Positions 36,498 to 44,455 of a DNA stretch of 64,000 nucleotides are shown here, one piece after another. The position numbers were made by a program, and so were the translations under genes. The notes under the pieces were generated by a model. That model had not been told where the DNA came from. It made no database searches and saw nothing but the letters and a program-made list of their open reading frames with translations. Position 1 is the first letter of the stretch, and each line of letters starts with the position of its first letter. The DNA is from Anaerobacterium chartisolvens (GTDB lineage Bacteria; Bacillota; Clostridia; Acetivibrionales; DSM-27016): positions 177,588 through 241,587 of the forward strand of contig NZ_QPJT01000005.1 of assembly GCF_003337415.1 (NCBI RefSeq). Direction: 5' to 3'.

Positions 36498-36771
36498 TAT
36501 TATACGCTCCTTTTTATTGTGGCCTGTATTACAGAATTTAAGCCATATGCATTAGATGCATATTAAGTATATGTTAATTCGTCGTTTAAATTACCATGTA
36601 CATTTTTACGGACATAAAAAATTACAGGATAAACATAAAGTGCGTTTGCCATAGAAATAAATCTTTTTGATAAAGAAACATGCGACAAAATATCGGGAAT
36701 TCTTGAATCGGCTAAAAGAATGGGAATGAATAATAGATTTGTTGTATAAAGGCTGATATCATAAAAGCTTC
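36498..36771 (+). other. Intergenic stretch with a possible gene remnant
   Basis: Only one item stands out: a 36-codon open stretch at 36639-36749 reading FAIEINLFDKETCDKISG and then RMGMNNRFVV, with no start codon or ribosome site and stops just upstream. It looks like the C-terminal end of a decayed gene, unidentified. Confidence 0.3.
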
Positions 36772-36849
36772 ACAAATAAAAAGCCGCTGCGAAACAAATG
36801 CGAGAAACAAGGTACTGAGGACTTGCACCCGCATTGTGCTTCGAAGCAG
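36772..36849 (-). terminator. Large imperfect hairpin with T-tract, after the OadG-like gene
   Basis: On the minus strand, 36847-36830 pairs with 36802-36786 in an imperfect stem of about 16 bp, and a GGCTTTTTATTT tail follows to 36772. It is long for a terminator. The apical part contains GGGTGCAAGTCC, a loop also seen in twister ribozymes; the rest of a twister fold was not found. Confidence 0.45.
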
Positions 36850-36888
36850 GTTTATTCAGGTAGAGGACCTCATAACGAGAACGCCTCT

Positions 36889-37224
36889 TTAAGACTCCTC
36901 TAAAGCCCTTATTGATTTAAAAGAAAGCTGAGATAGAGGAATGCCTGATTCATGGCTTACAATAGCCATGATCATAGCAGCAGTTTTTTCATCTACGTTA
37001 ATAAGCTTAAGCTCTCCTGCCGAAACACCGCGATTGTCCTCCTCAAGCTCTTTAGCAGCCGGAGCTGAAGCTTCCGCCTGTATAAGAGCCGGCTGGCTTT
37101 TATTATGCCTTGCACTGCTTAGAATTACCGACAGCAGCTTTATTAAGAAAAACAGGCATATAAGTACAAAAAACACCAATGAAATGCAGAACAAAGACAG
37201 TCCTATACTTTGAGCTATAGACAT
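36889..37224 (-). CDS. OadG-family small membrane protein (sodium-pump decarboxylase gamma-like)
   Basis: 111 aa: one strong N-terminal membrane helix (LFCISLVFFVLICLFFLIKLLSVIL), an Ala/Pro/Glu-rich linker, and a C-terminal helix ending DEKTAAMIMAIVSHESGIPLSQLSFKSIRAL. OadG proteins anchor sodium-translocating decarboxylases; orphan OadG-like genes are common in clostridia. No alpha or beta subunit lies here, so the partner is unknown. ATG 37224 follows AAAGGGTGG; an upstream ATG at 37257 has no ribosome site. Expression is probably controlled by the RNA element just upstream. Confidence 0.72.
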   Translation of the reverse strand: MSIAQSIGLSLFCISLVFFVLICLFFLIKLLSVILSSARHNKSQPALIQAEASAPAAKELEEDNRGVSAGELKLINVDEKTAAMIMAIVSHESGIPLSQLSFKSIRALEES

Positions 37225-37279
37225 GGACACCACCCTTTCATAAAAAATTTTTTCCATGGTTTATGCTTTAAAGGCATAT

Positions 37280-37385
37280 AAAAAGGGCGAAAAGCCTCAT
37301 AAATAATGAGCTTCCCACCCCAGAAGACTGAAATCTTGAAAACGAATACCAAACTCGCCCAACCGTAAATCAACCCTGTTCAATT
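37280..37385 (-). ncRNA. Riboswitch-like RNA element A (terminator-coupled)
   Basis: Read on the minus strand: transcription starts near 37385, a conserved CGGTTGGGC lies at 37365-37357, then a short hairpin, GTTTTCAAGA, and CTTCTGGGGTGGGA, whose end forms the 5' arm of a terminator (GGGTGGGAAGCTCAT with ATGAGGCTTTTCGCCC, then T5). Element B at 63508-63614 has the same order and almost the same length. The OadG-like gene begins 56 bases after it. A known Na+-sensing riboswitch class often precedes sodium-transport genes, so that class is one candidate, unproven. Confidence 0.65.
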
Positions 37386-37391
37386 GCAGCC

Positions 37392-37420
37392 AGTATATCA
37401 TAATTTTTAATTTTTGGCAA
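37392..37420 (-). promoter_or_regulatory. Promoter of RNA element A
   Basis: On the minus strand TTGCCA (37420-37415), 17 bp, TATACT (37397-37392). The -10 is identical to the one before element B. Confidence 0.6.
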
Positions 37421-37438
37421 GCAAAACGAAAGACTATT

Positions 37439-37807
37439 TTAATTCTGTTTTCGTGTTTTTATTACAAATAAAAAAACGTAATGATGTGTCACAAAAGCAC
37501 CTGCAAGAAGGATGCGTATTATAAGGTTGTCAATCACAATAAAAGAAGCTGCAATTGCAGAGCTGGCAACAAGCTGCACGACCAGCTTTTGCTGTATCGG
37601 CAAGGATCTATCCCTTTCATATCCATATAAATATTTTTTATATATCCGTGTTCCCTTAAACCAGTGATTCATTCTTTCGGAGCCTCTGGTGAAGCAATAT
37701 AGCGTAAGCAGGAGAAAAGGAGTTGTGGGAAGCCCGGGCAGTATGGCGCCCAGTAAGCCAAGTGCCAATGAGAGGATACCGATTAAAACATATATAATTT
37801 TTTTCAA
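37439..37807 (-). CDS. DUF454 (YbaN-family) membrane protein
   Basis: 122 aa with three or four membrane segments. The signature LGLLGAILPGLPTTPFLLLTLYCFTRGS is diagnostic of the YbaN/DUF454 family; function unknown. The start is TTG 37807, 11 bases after GGAGGT. The gene lies immediately upstream of the promoter for RNA element A on the same strand. Confidence 0.9.
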   Translation of the reverse strand: MKKIIYVLIGILSLALGLLGAILPGLPTTPFLLLTLYCFTRGSERMNHWFKGTRIYKKYLYGYERDRSLPIQQKLVVQLVASSAIAASFIVIDNLIIRILLAGAFVTHHYVFLFVIKTRKQN

Positions 37808-38050
37808 AAGGCTTTATACCTCCGATATTGTTATAATCCTTAGCATTTTTTATACACCTATTATATCAATTTTTTACATAAACAGCTATAAAAACAGAGA
37901 ATATATCGGATAAGTTTTGTAATAAGGAGATGAAGAGGCCCCTGGTCTTTGTCTCTCATCTTTTCGCAGCGCTTATTGTGCTAATCAAATCACAGCCTTT
38001 CGGCATAGAGCATACAATAATGCTATAAGCACATGAAAGGATTGAGAAAT

Positions 38051-38641
38051 ATGTATAACATGTATAATACATATCCATATTACATAAACACGCCGGTGTA
38101 TAATGCTTATAATCCCTTTCCTTACTCCGGGACTGCACCAATGTATAGCTCAAATTTATTTAAGCAGTATCCTAATCAGTATATTCCCTTTACAGGTAAG
38201 GAAAAGGACGGAAGTACAATCAAATTGAAGGATTATGGCCCGCAGCCTTTCGCAATCAACATTGAAGAGGCCACCTTGCAAAATAATACCTTCCGCACGG
38301 CCTTATGGACAGGAAGCCATTTGCAGGTTACCTTAATGAGCATCAATGTCGGGGAGGACATAGGGTTCGAGGTTCACCCCGGACTTGACCAGTTTATACG
38401 CATTGAAGAGGGCCAGGGGCTTGTTGTAATGGGTGATACAAAGGATAAGCCGGATTTTCAGGAGAAGGTCTATGATGACTTTGCATTCATCATACCTGCC
38501 GGTAAATGGCATAACCTTATCAACACAGGCTACAGGCCGCTTAAATTATACTCTATTTATGCACCGCCCCAGCATCCGAAAGGCACGGTTCATGCGACCA
38601 AAGCAATTGCAGAGGCCGCTGAGGAAAGTCACACGCACTAG
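38051..38641 (+). CDS. Cupin-domain protein
   Basis: 196 aa. The N-terminal ~45 residues are Tyr/Asn/Pro-rich (MYNMYNTYPYYINTP), the rest is a single cupin barrel: VHPGLDQFIRIEEGQG (His, Asp, Glu metal motif 1) and PAGKWHNLINTG (motif 2). The aromatic N-terminus recalls spore-coat or inclusion proteins, and such cupins are frequent in clostridia, but a coat role is inference. ATG 38051 is 9 bases from AAAGGA; ATG 38033 is an alternative start. Confidence 0.82.
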   Translation: MYNMYNTYPYYINTPVYNAYNPFPYSGTAPMYSSNLFKQYPNQYIPFTGKEKDGSTIKLKDYGPQPFAINIEEATLQNNTFRTALWTGSHLQVTLMSINVGEDIGFEVHPGLDQFIRIEEGQGLVVMGDTKDKPDFQEKVYDDFAFIIPAGKWHNLINTGYRPLKLYSIYAPPQHPKGTVHATKAIAEAAEESHTH

Positions 38642-38648
38642 AAGATAT

Positions 38649-40253
38649 TTACTTTGCAAGTGTAATTGCAAATAAATGAATATTGCTGCAGTCCGGCAGC
38701 CGGATATAATCTAACTGCCGGATTGGGTTCAAATTCAAAGCTCTGGCGTACAAATGCCCTTTAAGCATACTGCTTCTCAACACGCCATCTCTGTCTTTTT
38801 CCGCGCACATTCCTTCCCAGACCACGATCTCACCAAAATGAGATTCGGGGTAGGTCCAGTCTGTAAATTCCAGAGGAACGTGAGAAACAGTTCCATCCAA
38901 ATAACGGATTTCCAATAATTCAGAGTAGTGTCCCCACTCTGCACAGCCCATAAGCATAATACAAGAAAAGCAACCATTTTCTAAATTGATTTTTTGGCCC
39001 GCGCAGGAGATATTGTCGGTTTTGTTGTCAACCGGCTGCGGAAACTTAAATCTCATGCCTTGAAAATTCCATATGTCATCCGAAGGGAGTCCATGCGTCA
39101 AAAAAACCTGTCCTGTAGATGTCAGGCTCGCCTCGGTATACTCGCCTATATCACTGTAAAACCCCTCATTATTAAGAAACCCGGAAATATCTACAAACCT
39201 GTATTCCTGAAGCCCGTCCGTCTGAGCAGTTATATTTGCGGAAGAATCTGCTACCTGGGAGGATACAGACCTGCCTTCAATTATCTTTATCAAATCATCA
39301 CAAAGGCTTTGTTCTATGTCGGCAATATTGCAAAGCTTGGCCGAAGCTGTTTCAAGTTTACGGATAAAGCTGCCTTGTGAAGTAACATCCATCGCACCAT
39401 TTAATTTCTGCCGATAAACTGTTGCGGTAACCAGTCCCCACAGTGACAGCCACTGGTTGGAAAGGAAAATAAAACGATCCCTGCACTCTGAAAGTACATG
39501 AGCGTTATGGTAATTAATTAAATAAGTAAAAAAGTGGGAGAAAAAATACCGGCTGTGGTATGTATATTTTATTTTTTCACCAAGATTACCGTTGCCGCTG
39601 ATTTCCAAAGCATAATTGTCAGGATTGGCAATGAGTTTTGAAAACTCCCTTATGGACTCGAAGGAATTATTTTCAAGCAGAGAGCTTGTATTGCTCTTAA
39701 TTACAGCGCGCCAGTCTATATCATTCTTTTCATCATCTACTATTGAAAAGGTTACACAGTCCTTATAGGCTTTTATGAATACATCCTTTGGTATTATAGC
39801 AGGCTTTTTGAAATCATGTATGTCTATGCAATATATGCCTTCATTGTCATCGCTTATTCCGGTGACGAGACAGGGATAATAAAGGCTCTCCCCTTTTGTG
39901 TTCTCAGGAGTCCAGGGGTAATATTTGTTATTAAAGTTTACTGCAATAGGAAAGCCCTTTTTAAGCTCGCGGTATGCTATGCCTATAATATCTTCAACTC
40001 CCTCTATTCCCATAAAGGTTAGCTGTATACCGTGATATTGTTCTAAGAGGGAAGCATAGTCGTTATCTTCTATAAATATTCTGTCAAAAATGGCTGACGA
40101 ATTATTCGGAGCTGCGGGCAACAGCCCAAAACTCCAAAACCGGGAGAAAATCATGTCATACCGGCGTTTTAGCCAAAATGATACGGTGGCCAATAATGCT
40201 TCCTCACAAAACATTTCTTGAGGCTGCTCTAATTTTATATCTAAATACAACAT
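38649..40253 (-). CDS. BtrH-N-like protein with C-terminal beta-sandwich (534 aa)
   Basis: The N-terminal ~190 residues (MFCEEALLATVSFWLKRRYDMIFSR, then the FPIAVNFNNKYYPW region) resemble the BtrH N-terminal domain, a cysteine-peptidase-like acyltransferase fold in butirosin biosynthesis and related clusters; the early Cys would be the nucleophile. The middle is helical. The C-terminal ~170 residues read as a beta-sandwich with carbohydrate-binding character. The genes around it are not a recognisable biosynthetic cluster. Start ATG 40253 follows a GGGGGG-type ribosome site. The family call is tentative and the function is unknown. Confidence 0.5.
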   Translation of the reverse strand: MLYLDIKLEQPQEMFCEEALLATVSFWLKRRYDMIFSRFWSFGLLPAAPNNSSAIFDRIFIEDNDYASLLEQYHGIQLTFMGIEGVEDIIGIAYRELKKGFPIAVNFNNKYYPWTPENTKGESLYYPCLVTGISDDNEGIYCIDIHDFKKPAIIPKDVFIKAYKDCVTFSIVDDEKNDIDWRAVIKSNTSSLLENNSFESIREFSKLIANPDNYALEISGNGNLGEKIKYTYHSRYFFSHFFTYLINYHNAHVLSECRDRFIFLSNQWLSLWGLVTATVYRQKLNGAMDVTSQGSFIRKLETASAKLCNIADIEQSLCDDLIKIIEGRSVSSQVADSSANITAQTDGLQEYRFVDISGFLNNEGFYSDIGEYTEASLTSTGQVFLTHGLPSDDIWNFQGMRFKFPQPVDNKTDNISCAGQKINLENGCFSCIMLMGCAEWGHYSELLEIRYLDGTVSHVPLEFTDWTYPESHFGEIVVWEGMCAEKDRDGVLRSSMLKGHLYARALNLNPIRQLDYIRLPDCSNIHLFAITLAK

Positions 40254-40649
40254 ATATTAACCCCCCAATTGTTTTTAAATGGAAGATTTAAATTTTAATG
40301 AATGGTAAATTATAAGAATTATATTAGCCTAAAATTAAAATGTTCGCAATATATTTTCAAAATATAATAAAAACTGCCGGAATAGAAGCACAAAAATACG
40401 ACTTTTTTTAAAACCATAGTTCTCCTACTATACAAATTAATAATATAATTATATAATAAAAAGTAATTCTATTAATTTTTTTACATTAAAGCCTATTATA
40501 GTCTAGAAGCAATGCTCCCAACATAAACAACACTAAACAATTCGCATTTCCCAATAAACCAATTGGCCTTGTAAAGCTCCAATATTATTAAAAATACTGG
40601 CTTCAATGTCTTTTATATAAATATAATTTTATAAGGGGGAAGATTAACG
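40254..40649 (+). other. AT-rich leader before the GH9 gene
   Basis: 396 bases, AT-rich, divergent upstream region of the BtrH-like and GH9 genes. I see no small gene, repeat or clear promoter. The GH9 ribosome site AAGGGGGA lies at its end. Confidence 0.4.
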
Positions 40650-42845
40650 ATGGAAAAAACAAAGGGCAAAGCATCATGCAAAAAGTGGCTGAGGCCGATT
40701 GTCATGCTGCTTGTAATTTCCTTATTACTGCCTTTGCTTGCTCCCGGGCCAACGGTACAGGGAGCTGCTTCACCGCGTATAGGCGGGTCTTACTACAGCT
40801 ATGGGGAAGCCATGCAAAAAGCAATTCTTTTCTACAAGGCCAACCGTCTCGGCGACTTGCCTGACGATTACATTCTGCCTTACCGTGGAGATGCCGCCAT
40901 GACAGACGGACAGGACGTGGGTCTTGATTTGACGGGGGGCTGGGCAGATGCAGGAGACGGAATTAAGTTCACTCATCCCATGTCCTATGCCGCAGGCCAG
41001 TTGGGATGGGCGGTGTATGAGTATCGCAGGGCATTTGAAAAGTCGGGGCAATTGGACAATATTCTTGATGAAATCAAATGGGCTACGGATTTTTTCATAA
41101 AGGCACATCCAAGTCCTAATCTATTGTACTATATGTGCGGCTACGAGGAATCGGATCATTCGGTATGGGTAACCCATGAAATGCTTGACTATGTGACTGA
41201 CAGGAAATCCTTCAAGGTAGACCCGTCCACACCGGGGTCAGATGTGGCAGGACAGACTGCCGCAGCATTAGCCATTGCATCCATTATATTTGAGCCTACC
41301 GATCCTGAATATGCCAATACCTGTTTAACTCATGCAAAGCAGCTTTTCAGCTTTGCCGATACATATAGAGGTAAAAACCCTCTGGGAAGCTTATATCCTT
41401 CGGGAGGGTATATGGATGATCTGGCGTGGGGAGCTATCTGGCTTTATATAAAAACAGAGAATACATATTACCTTGACAAGGCTAAGTCGGCCTTGCCGGT
41501 TACCTCTCTAGGCGGGGGACACACACATTGCTGGGATGATGTGAGCTACGGTGCGGCACTTAAGATAGCTCAGGCTACCCACGACAGCAGTTATGCCGCT
41601 ATGGTTGAAAAAAACCTAGACATATGGATGCCTGGTGGAAGTATGAAGTATACTCCCGGAGGTCTGGCATGGCTTTCACAATGGGGATCTCTGCGCTATG
41701 CGTCTACGGCGGCATTTTTAGCATTTGTATGGTCTGACGACAAAACGGTAGGGACTGCCTCTAAAAAAGAGACCTATCACAATTTCGCCGAAAGGCAGAT
41801 AAATTATGCCCTTGGAGATAACCCAAGGGGAGGAAGCTATGTGGTGGGCTTCGGCGAAAATTCGCCTGTTCATCCGCATCACAGGACTGCCCACGGTTCA
41901 TGGACAAGTATGCTGTCGGTACCCCTGTTCCACCGCAATATACTTTACGGGGCGTTGGTTGGAGGTCCGGGCTCGGACGACGGCTGGAAGGATGATATCT
42001 CCGACTACACCTTAAACGAGGTGGCGACTGATTATAATGCGGGATTTGTAGGTGCTTTAGCCAAAATGTATGATATATACGGGGGAGAGCCCCTTCAAAA
42101 TTGGCCTCAGCCTGAGGATTTCAGAGCTCCCGAGGACAACCTGAATGAATATTTCGTGCGTGGCTGGATAATGTATGAGGGTTATGGAGCCTTGAACCTG
42201 ATGCTTCAGATTAACAACCGTTCGGCTCACCCCGCTGTAATGAAGGACAAGCTTTCTGCCCGTTATTACATGGATCTGTCCGAGCTGTTTGAGGCAGGGT
42301 ATGGTCTGGAGGATGTGGAAATAACACTTGGGCAGAACGAGGGAGCAAAGCTTTACGGACTGAAGCGGTACAAGGACAATATTTACTATTTTACGGTGGA
42401 TTTTTCAGGCACACAGATTTTGCCGGCTGAATGGCAAATGTGTGAAAAGGATGCCACCGTATCAATAAAATATAAGCGCAGCGACATTGGCTCAAACACA
42501 AATGACTGGTCGTATCAGGGTTTAACGGGCTCTCCTGACTATGATGCCATATCCTTTGCGGGAATGACTCCGTACATACCCATATATGATGACGGTGTTC
42601 TTCTATGGGGTAAGGAACCTCCTTTGGGAGAGCCGGAGTTTATCTACGGAGATTTGAATGATGACGGAAATGTTAATTCTATAGACTTTGCATTACTAAA
42701 GAGAGTGTTGATAGGAGAGCCTGCCCAAAATACAAATATGCAGGCGGCTGATGTCAACGCCGACGGACAGGTAAACTCCATAGACTATGCTATTTTGAAA
42801 AGCTACCTTATGAATATAATTGATTCGCTTCCTCACAGGATGTAA
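40650..42845 (+). CDS. Cellulosomal GH9 endoglucanase with CBM3c and dockerin
   Basis: 731-aa exported enzyme. Signal peptide with hydrophobic core LLVISLLLPLL. GH9 (alpha6/alpha6) catalytic domain, about 45-480: DLTGGWADAGDGIKF holds the catalytic Asp pair, HPHHRTAHGSW and NEVATDYNAGF the catalytic Glu. The usual DAGDHVKF reads DAGDGIKF here. A CBM3c follows (about 499-640, EYFVRGWIMYEGYGALNLML), the module that makes GH9 theme-C enzymes processive. A dockerin ends it (GDLNDDGNVNSIDFALLK; DVNADGQVNSIDYAILK). It hydrolyses cellulose in a scaffoldin complex. Start ATG 40650. Confidence 0.95.
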   Translation: MEKTKGKASCKKWLRPIVMLLVISLLLPLLAPGPTVQGAASPRIGGSYYSYGEAMQKAILFYKANRLGDLPDDYILPYRGDAAMTDGQDVGLDLTGGWADAGDGIKFTHPMSYAAGQLGWAVYEYRRAFEKSGQLDNILDEIKWATDFFIKAHPSPNLLYYMCGYEESDHSVWVTHEMLDYVTDRKSFKVDPSTPGSDVAGQTAAALAIASIIFEPTDPEYANTCLTHAKQLFSFADTYRGKNPLGSLYPSGGYMDDLAWGAIWLYIKTENTYYLDKAKSALPVTSLGGGHTHCWDDVSYGAALKIAQATHDSSYAAMVEKNLDIWMPGGSMKYTPGGLAWLSQWGSLRYASTAAFLAFVWSDDKTVGTASKKETYHNFAERQINYALGDNPRGGSYVVGFGENSPVHPHHRTAHGSWTSMLSVPLFHRNILYGALVGGPGSDDGWKDDISDYTLNEVATDYNAGFVGALAKMYDIYGGEPLQNWPQPEDFRAPEDNLNEYFVRGWIMYEGYGALNLMLQINNRSAHPAVMKDKLSARYYMDLSELFEAGYGLEDVEITLGQNEGAKLYGLKRYKDNIYYFTVDFSGTQILPAEWQMCEKDATVSIKYKRSDIGSNTNDWSYQGLTGSPDYDAISFAGMTPYIPIYDDGVLLWGKEPPLGEPEFIYGDLNDDGNVNSIDFALLKRVLIGEPAQNTNMQAADVNADGQVNSIDYAILKSYLMNIIDSLPHRM

Positions 42846-42980
42846 AATAATCCGATATTATTTAAAGGTATTTTAAAAACATCTTTTTTATAGTATCATA
42901 AAGATAATATGGAAATAAAAGCAGCAGGGGCGGGGCTTAGGTGAGGCCAAGCCCCGTGGGTCTGCTTAGGAGGTGTTCCG

Positions 42981-43808
42981 ATGCTTGAGCTGCCGGAGGC
43001 TTTTACTATTGCCGGACAGATAAATTCCACAATATTGGGAAAAACAATTATGAATGTAACCGCCGCTCAATCTCCCCATAAATTCGCTTGGTTTTTCGGA
43101 GAGCCGGAGGGCTACCACGGGCTGCTTTCGGGAAAAACTGTAGAAAGAGCGGAAGGCTTCGGGGGAATGGTAGAGATTAAAGCCGGTGGAGCCGTAATAC
43201 TTGTCGGGGACGGTGTGGGGCTAAGGTATCATGCACAGGGAGACAGGCATCCTCAAAAGCACCAGCTTCTTATAGAGTTTGAGGATTTCTCGGCTGTCAG
43301 TGCTTCAGTGCAGATGTATGGAGGCATATGGTGCTTTAAGGAGGGGGAGCTGGACAACCCCTACTATAAGGTGGCAAAAGAAAAGCCTTCTCCCATAACG
43401 CCTCAATTTGACAGGGCATATTATGATTCCCTCATATCCCTGCTGGATATGCAAAAGCTCAGTGCAAAGGCTTTTCTTGCTACAGAGCAGAGGATTCCCG
43501 GCTTAGGAAACGGCGTGCTGCAGGACATTCTTTACAATTGTGGTATTCATCCCAAGAGGAAGGTGAGCACACTTGACAATAGGGACATAGACAGCCTGTT
43601 TAACTCTATAAAGTCCACCCTTTCGCAGATGGTCTTTGAAGGGGGACGGGACACCGAAAGGGATCTCTTTGGCTGCTATGGGGGGTACAGGACAAGGCTG
43701 TGCAAAAACACTGTGGACAAGCCCTGCGGTGTATGCGGCAGCACTATCCGCAAGGCAAGCTATATGGGAGGGAGCATATATTTCTGTGAGGGCTGCCAGA
43801 GGCTATAG
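42981..43808 (+). CDS. Fpg/Nei-family DNA glycosylase-like protein lacking Pro2
   Basis: 275 aa. The sequence has the two-domain Fpg/Nei layout: beta N-domain, H2TH segment (IPGLGNGVLQDILYNCGIHP) and C-terminal zinc finger (CGVCGSTI..CEGC). The start MLELPEA differs from the family's MPELPE: the N-terminal Pro that forms the Schiff base is Leu here, while Glu3 is kept. Such variants occur in clostridia and may have altered or only binding activity. A GC-rich hairpin (42929-42960) precedes the ribosome site AGGAGGTG. Confidence 0.82.
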   Translation: MLELPEAFTIAGQINSTILGKTIMNVTAAQSPHKFAWFFGEPEGYHGLLSGKTVERAEGFGGMVEIKAGGAVILVGDGVGLRYHAQGDRHPQKHQLLIEFEDFSAVSASVQMYGGIWCFKEGELDNPYYKVAKEKPSPITPQFDRAYYDSLISLLDMQKLSAKAFLATEQRIPGLGNGVLQDILYNCGIHPKRKVSTLDNRDIDSLFNSIKSTLSQMVFEGGRDTERDLFGCYGGYRTRLCKNTVDKPCGVCGSTIRKASYMGGSIYFCEGCQRL

Positions 43809-43963
43809 GCCAAGCTTATGACGCAGTGCCTGAAGTTTTCTGTCTAATTGTGCAGACGTGTTTAAAAGCATGTCTCTCAAGTCTTTTTCCATGCTTGAGT
43901 ATACTGCTTTAACGAATAGTAAAGCAAGGGAATCTTTTTTACAATCTTTATAAGAGGTGAATT

Positions 43964-44323
43964 ATGGATAAGTCTCAATATAAAGAAATGAGCAGCAGGA
44001 TAAAGAAGAGGAGGAAAGAGCTTGGATTTACCCAAGAACAAGTATGTGAAATGTTGGGCATATCTTACAGCTCTTACTCAAAAATAGAAAATGCGTTTCA
44101 AAAACCTTCACTTGGTACAATTGTTAAAATATCATTGTTGATGAAAATTTCCATAGACTATCTTGTATTCGGTAATGCCGAAGATAAAGGAAAAGCTGAA
44201 TCAGATATATCCTACATGGCACTATCTGTCTTAGCCGGATGTGATATTGATAAATTGGAATATACTAATGAAATGCTTGGAAAACTTGTAAAAATATTTA
44301 AAGGTATTAAGAGCAATAATTGA
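43964..44323 (+). CDS. XRE-family transcriptional regulator
   Basis: 119 aa. Residues 10-68 form a helix-turn-helix (RIKKRRKELGFTQEQVCEMLGISYSSYSKIENAFQKPS) with a fairly long C-terminal extension that may dimerise or bind ligand. RBS AAGAGGTG precedes ATG 43964. No obvious target or antitoxin partner nearby; the region 43809-43963 before it carries no gene. Confidence 0.88.
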   Translation: MDKSQYKEMSSRIKKRRKELGFTQEQVCEMLGISYSSYSKIENAFQKPSLGTIVKISLLMKISIDYLVFGNAEDKGKAESDISYMALSVLAGCDIDKLEYTNEMLGKLVKIFKGIKSNN

Positions 44324-44455
44324 ACTGATAAAATGCTATTTATATACGAGGGATATTCTCTAAGGAATATAAATATGACAATACCGTAAATCCTAAAGAT
44401 TTGCTGAACCAAATTAAGATTGTTTAAAGTATAATTTAAGAAAGAGGCCCTTATT

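Noticed and set aside
36639..36749. 36-codon open stretch reading FAIEINLFDK...
   Set aside because: No start codon, no ribosome site and stops just upstream; at most a decayed gene end, so only mentioned in the intergenic entry.
36781..36888. Group II intron fragment
   Set aside because: The GTGCAAGTCC stretch is not followed by the usual domain V hairpin, so the resemblance was dropped.
43804..43893. 29-codon minus-strand open frame (MEKDLRDML...) after the Fpg/Nei-like gene
   Set aside because: It looks slightly like a Spo0E-type helix, but there is no ribosome site, a TATACT lies only 5 bases before its ATG, and it overlaps the end of the plus-strand gene.
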